Below, piece by piece: positions 61,419 to 64,000 of a stretch of DNA of 64,000 nucleotides; the stretch's first letter is position 1, and the number at the start of each line of letters is the position of its first letter. Source of the stretch: Photobacterium profundum (GTDB lineage: Bacteria > Pseudomonadota > Gammaproteobacteria > Enterobacterales > Vibrionaceae); NCBI RefSeq assembly GCF_003026285.1, contig NZ_PYOD01000011.1:1-64000 (forward strand), read 5' to 3'. A model generated the notes under the pieces. The model was not told where the DNA came from. It made no database searches and saw only the letters and a list, made by a program, of their open reading frames with translations. The position numbers were made by a program, and so were the translations under genes.

Positions 61419-61771
61419 ATCTGGACTGAGGTATTGTTGCTGAATAAGCAGACACATCATCATATTACCTATTTATGCCAATTTTTTATTCCCCTATACA
61501 ACCTTTCTAAAAGCGTTATTCACTAAATTTATAATCAATGACAGTTTATAGGATCTGTTTTTATCGCATGGGTTGAAATGAATACAGTGAAATTAACTAA
61601 CTTATAGAGCAATGATGTGAAGTCACTTTCCCCGATAGACTTAATTGCTAAAAAAGCGTTACAGTTGTTGCGGGTAACGACAACTTGTTATTGATAGTGG
61701 TCGTTCGCATAGAATGAAAAAATGATGATTTCAACTTAGGCTAAAAATAAGCCCTAACTATGTTATATCAG

Positions 61772-61900
61772 CCCGTATAGCTAATTACTTACACCATAGA
61801 CAGCCTTAACGTACGATTACCGTCACAACGTTTCTCAATTGAATGTGTTGTCGCAACGTAAATAGTAAAAGAGTGTTTAGAGAATAATTAGCTATACGGG
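61772..61900 (+). repeat. 16-bp inverted repeat in ilvI leader
   Basis: CCCGTATAGCTAATTA at 61772-61787 and its exact reverse complement TAATTAGCTATACGGG at 61885-61900, 97 bp apart. The right arm ends 27 bp before the ilvI start. A second complementary pair, TTACACC (61789-61795) and GGTGTAA (61903-61909), offers a competing pairing close to the ribosome site. Confidence 0.9.
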
Positions 61901-61927
61901 AGGGTGTAATCAACCTGGAGACAGAAT

Positions 61928-63646
61928 ATGGAAATGTTGTCTGGCGCAGACATGATTGTTCGTTCAATGATCGATCAAGGCGTAAAGCATATCTTCGGAT
62001 ACCCTGGTGGTTCAGTACTCGATATTTACGATGCTCTGCATGAGAAGAGTGATATCGAACATGTACTCGTCCGCCATGAGCAAGCCGCTGTACACATGGC
62101 TGATGGTTATGCACGTGCTACAGGTGATGTGGGTGTCGTACTTGTTACATCTGGCCCTGGTGCGACGAATGCAATCACGGGTATTGCGACGGCCTACATG
62201 GATTCTATCCCTATGGTTGTTTTTTCTGGTCAGGTTATGAGTAATTTGATTGGTAATGATGCCTTCCAAGAGTGTGACATGGTGGGTATTTCTCGCCCTG
62301 TTGTTAAGCACAGCTTCTTAGTTAAAAAAGCTGAAGATATCCCTGAGATTATCAAAAAAGCTTTTTATATCGCCTCTAGCGGCCGCCCTGGTCCTGTTGT
62401 TATCGATATTCCTAAAGATATGCTGAATCCAGCTGAAACCTTCCCTTATCAATACCCAGAATCGATTGCAATGCGTTCGTATAATCCAACAACGCAAGGG
62501 CACAAAGGTCAGATTAAACGTGGTCTAAAAGCATTACTATCTGCGAAGAAACCTGTTCTGTACGTCGGTGGTGGTGCTGTTATCTCTGAGTGTGAACAAC
62601 AAATCTTAAAATTAGCTGAATCGTTGAATCTTCCGGTGGTTAATACATTAATGGGGTTGGGTGCATTCCCAGGCACACATAAAAATTGTCTTGGTATGTT
62701 AGGCATGCACGGCACATATGAAGCTAATATGGCGATGCATAATGCAGATTTGATCTTTGGTATTGGTGTTCGTTTTGATGATCGAACAACGAACAATGTT
62801 GAAAAATATTGTCCTAATGCCACGATCATGCACATCGATATCGACCCATCTTCTATCTCAAAAACAATTGCGGTGGATATCCCAATTGTTGGTTCTGCTG
62901 AAACGGTTCTAAATTGCATGCTAAAAATGCTCGATGAGCAAGAGAGCAGTAATGATCAAGAGGCAATTGCAGGTTGGTGGGCTGATCTGGAATCATGGCG
63001 CTCACGTAAGTGTTTAAGCTATGAGACTAATAATGAGCGTATTAAGCCTCAACAGGTCATCGAATCGCTTTATAAGCTAACCAATGGTGACGCTTACGTT
63101 GCTTCTGATGTTGGTCAGCACCAGATGTTTGCTGCATTGTATTATCCTTTTGATAAACCACGTCGTTGGATTAATTCAGGCGGTCTTGGCACCATGGGAT
63201 TTGGTCTTCCTGCTGCCATGGGGGTAAAATTTGCCTTACCTGATGCAGAGGTCGTTTGTGTGACTGGTGACGGCAGTATTCAAATGAATATTCAAGAGTT
63301 ATCAACGGCACTTCAGTACGATATTCCGGTTAAAATTATCAACCTAAATAACCGCTTCCTTGGTATGGTGAAGCAGTGGCAAGATATGATTTATCAAGGT
63401 CGCCACTCACATTCGTACATGGATTCAGTGCCTGATTTTGCAGCAATCGCCGAAGCTTATGGACATGTTGGTGTACGTATTTCAGATCCAGCAAAACTGG
63501 ATAGCGAGCTGGAAAAAGCGCTAGCCATGAAAGATAAGTTGGTGTTTGTTGATATTAGTATTGATGAAACCGAGCATGTATACCCAATGTTGATCCGTGG
63601 TGGTTCAATGAGCGAAATGTGGTTAAGCAAAACGGAGAGAACATAA
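61928..63646 (+). CDS. ilvI: Acetolactate synthase III large subunit
   Basis: ThDP-dependent catalytic subunit (572 residues; E. coli 574) for the first common step of valine, leucine and isoleucine synthesis. Catalytic glutamate lies in [19 protein letters not shown]; ThDP/Mg motif is [29 protein letters not shown] (shown by its parts GDGSI and LNN). CTGGAG ribosome site before ATG. The stop overlaps the ilvH start (TAATG). Confidence 0.97.
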   Translation: MEMLSGADMIVRSMIDQGVKHIFGYPGGSVLDIYDALHEKSDIEHVLVRHEQAAVHMADGYARATGDVGVVLVTSGPGATNAITGIATAYMDSIPMVVFSGQVMSNLIGNDAFQECDMVGISRPVVKHSFLVKKAEDIPEIIKKAFYIASSGRPGPVVIDIPKDMLNPAETFPYQYPESIAMRSYNPTTQGHKGQIKRGLKALLSAKKPVLYVGGGAVISECEQQILKLAESLNLPVVNTLMGLGAFPGTHKNCLGMLGMHGTYEANMAMHNADLIFGIGVRFDDRTTNNVEKYCPNATIMHIDIDPSSISKTIAVDIPIVGSAETVLNCMLKMLDEQESSNDQEAIAGWWADLESWRSRKCLSYETNNERIKPQQVIESLYKLTNGDAYVASDVGQHQMFAALYYPFDKPRRWINSGGLGTMGFGLPAAMGVKFALPDAEVVCVTGDGSIQMNIQELSTALQYDIPVKIINLNNRFLGMVKQWQDMIYQGRHSHSYMDSVPDFAAIAEAYGHVGVRISDPAKLDSELEKALAMKDKLVFVDISIDETEHVYPMLIRGGSMSEMWLSKTERT

Positions 63647-64000
63647 TGCGCAGAATTATATCGGTATTACTAGAAAATGAACCCGGCGCACTTTCTCGAG
63701 TTGTCGGCCTGTTCTCTCAGCGCGGCTATAACATTGAAACACTGACTGTTGCGCCGACAGACGATTCAACATTATCACGTTTAAACATTACGACTCATGT
63801 TGAAGATGATGCTGTTTATGAACAAATTGAGAAGCAATTACATAAGCTCATTGATATTTTGAAAGTGAGTAATGTCACCGAAGCTGAACATTTAGAGCGA
63901 GAGCTAATGTTAGTTAAGGTGAAAGCGAGTGGCTTTGCCCGTGCTGAAGTGAAACGTACTGCAGATATCTTTCGAGGTCAAATCGTTGATGTTACAAGCC
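63646..64000 (+). CDS. ilvH: Acetolactate synthase III small (regulatory) subunit, partial
   Basis: About 118 N-terminal residues are visible, cut by the window edge. The ACT domain start [38 protein letters not shown], given by its ends MRRIISVLL and ETLTVAPT, is diagnostic of IlvH, which gives valine feedback inhibition. ATG overlaps the ilvI stop by one base. Confidence 0.95.
   Translation, partial: MRRIISVLLENEPGALSRVVGLFSQRGYNIETLTVAPTDDSTLSRLNITTHVEDDAVYEQIEKQLHKLIDILKVSNVTEAEHLERELMLVKVKASGFARAEVKRTADIFRGQIVDVTS

Larger units (their letters stand above)
61372..61927 (+). promoter_or_regulatory. ilvI upstream regulatory region and leader
   Basis: A 556-bp gap. After the terminator at 61392-61418 the DNA is AT-rich, suited to Lrp control as known for E. 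coli ilvIH. The last 160 bp contain a 16-bp inverted repeat (see separate entry) and several smaller stems such as TTAGGCT/AGCCCTAA near 61737-61758. No convincing leader peptide rich in branched-chain codons was found. Confidence 0.6.

Overview
The window is a 64 kb stretch of chromosome from a marine gammaproteobacterium of the Vibrionaceae. Photobacterium is the best guess, an inference from protein sequences and gene order with no database search run. Almost every gene is a core gene. Gene order follows familiar enterobacterial/Vibrio blocks: ytfJ-ytfK-msrA-tamA-tamB-ytfP-ppa-fbp-mpl; argR-mdh; ispB-rplU-rpmA-cgtA; folA-apaH-apaG-rsmA-pdxA-surA-lptD-djlA; rluA-rapA; thiBPQ; leuLABCD; leuO and ilvIH. 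I see no rRNA, tRNA, insertion sequence, prophage, integron or CRISPR array.

Layout. 1-920: the start of a zinc-uptake operon on the minus strand (a small Cys/His protein, then a ZrgA-like protein with a 24-bp tandem repeat coding for His/Asp), preceded by a near-perfect Zur box. 970-8781: ytfJ, ytfK, msrA and the TamA-TamB envelope assembly pair with ytfP. 8848-13279: periplasmic rhodanese, pyrophosphatase, fructose-1,6-bisphosphatase, Mpl and UbiX. 13336-17511: a TAXI-type TRAP transporter operon with a UspA-like protein. 17805-24086: ArgR/malate dehydrogenase divergent pair, a 63-aa unknown protein, IspB, L21/L27, an EamA transporter and the Obg GTPase. 24272-26062: two-part YjjP/YjjB exporter and DHFR. 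26159-34059: the lptD-surA-pdxA-rsmA-apaG-apaH operon and djlA. 34176-40689: 2-hydroxyacid dehydrogenase, RluA, RapA, PhoH-like ATPase. 40709-44352: thiBPQ behind a TPP riboswitch. 44507-45289: DUF547 protein. 45479-50463: leuABCD with a readable leuL leader peptide and attenuator. 50750-56009: a TetR-adaptor-RND efflux operon with two tandem operator palindromes. 56273-57891: a PAP2 phosphatase coupled to a glycosyltransferase-like protein. 58237-64000: leuO, a long-chain acyl-CoA synthetase, ilvI and the start of ilvH.

How the parts fit. Branched-chain amino acid synthesis dominates the right end: leuABCD is controlled by attenuation, LeuO is a nearby global regulator, and ilvIH has a long structured leader. 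Envelope biogenesis recurs throughout (TamAB, Mpl, SurA, LptD, IspB, PAP2/glycosyltransferase, RND pump). Control by small molecules can be read directly from DNA at three places: zinc (Zur box), thiamine pyrophosphate (riboswitch) and leucine (attenuator).

I did not find a clearly new multi-gene system. The best candidates for undescribed biology are: the PAP2-glycosyltransferase pair; the PDZ-like tail on the TRAP permease together with a UspA-like protein that lacks the ATP-binding glycines; the 63-aa orphan protein at 19647; the 16-bp inverted repeat in the ilvI leader; the large imperfect palindrome between rsmA and apaG; and the very compact leu attenuator.
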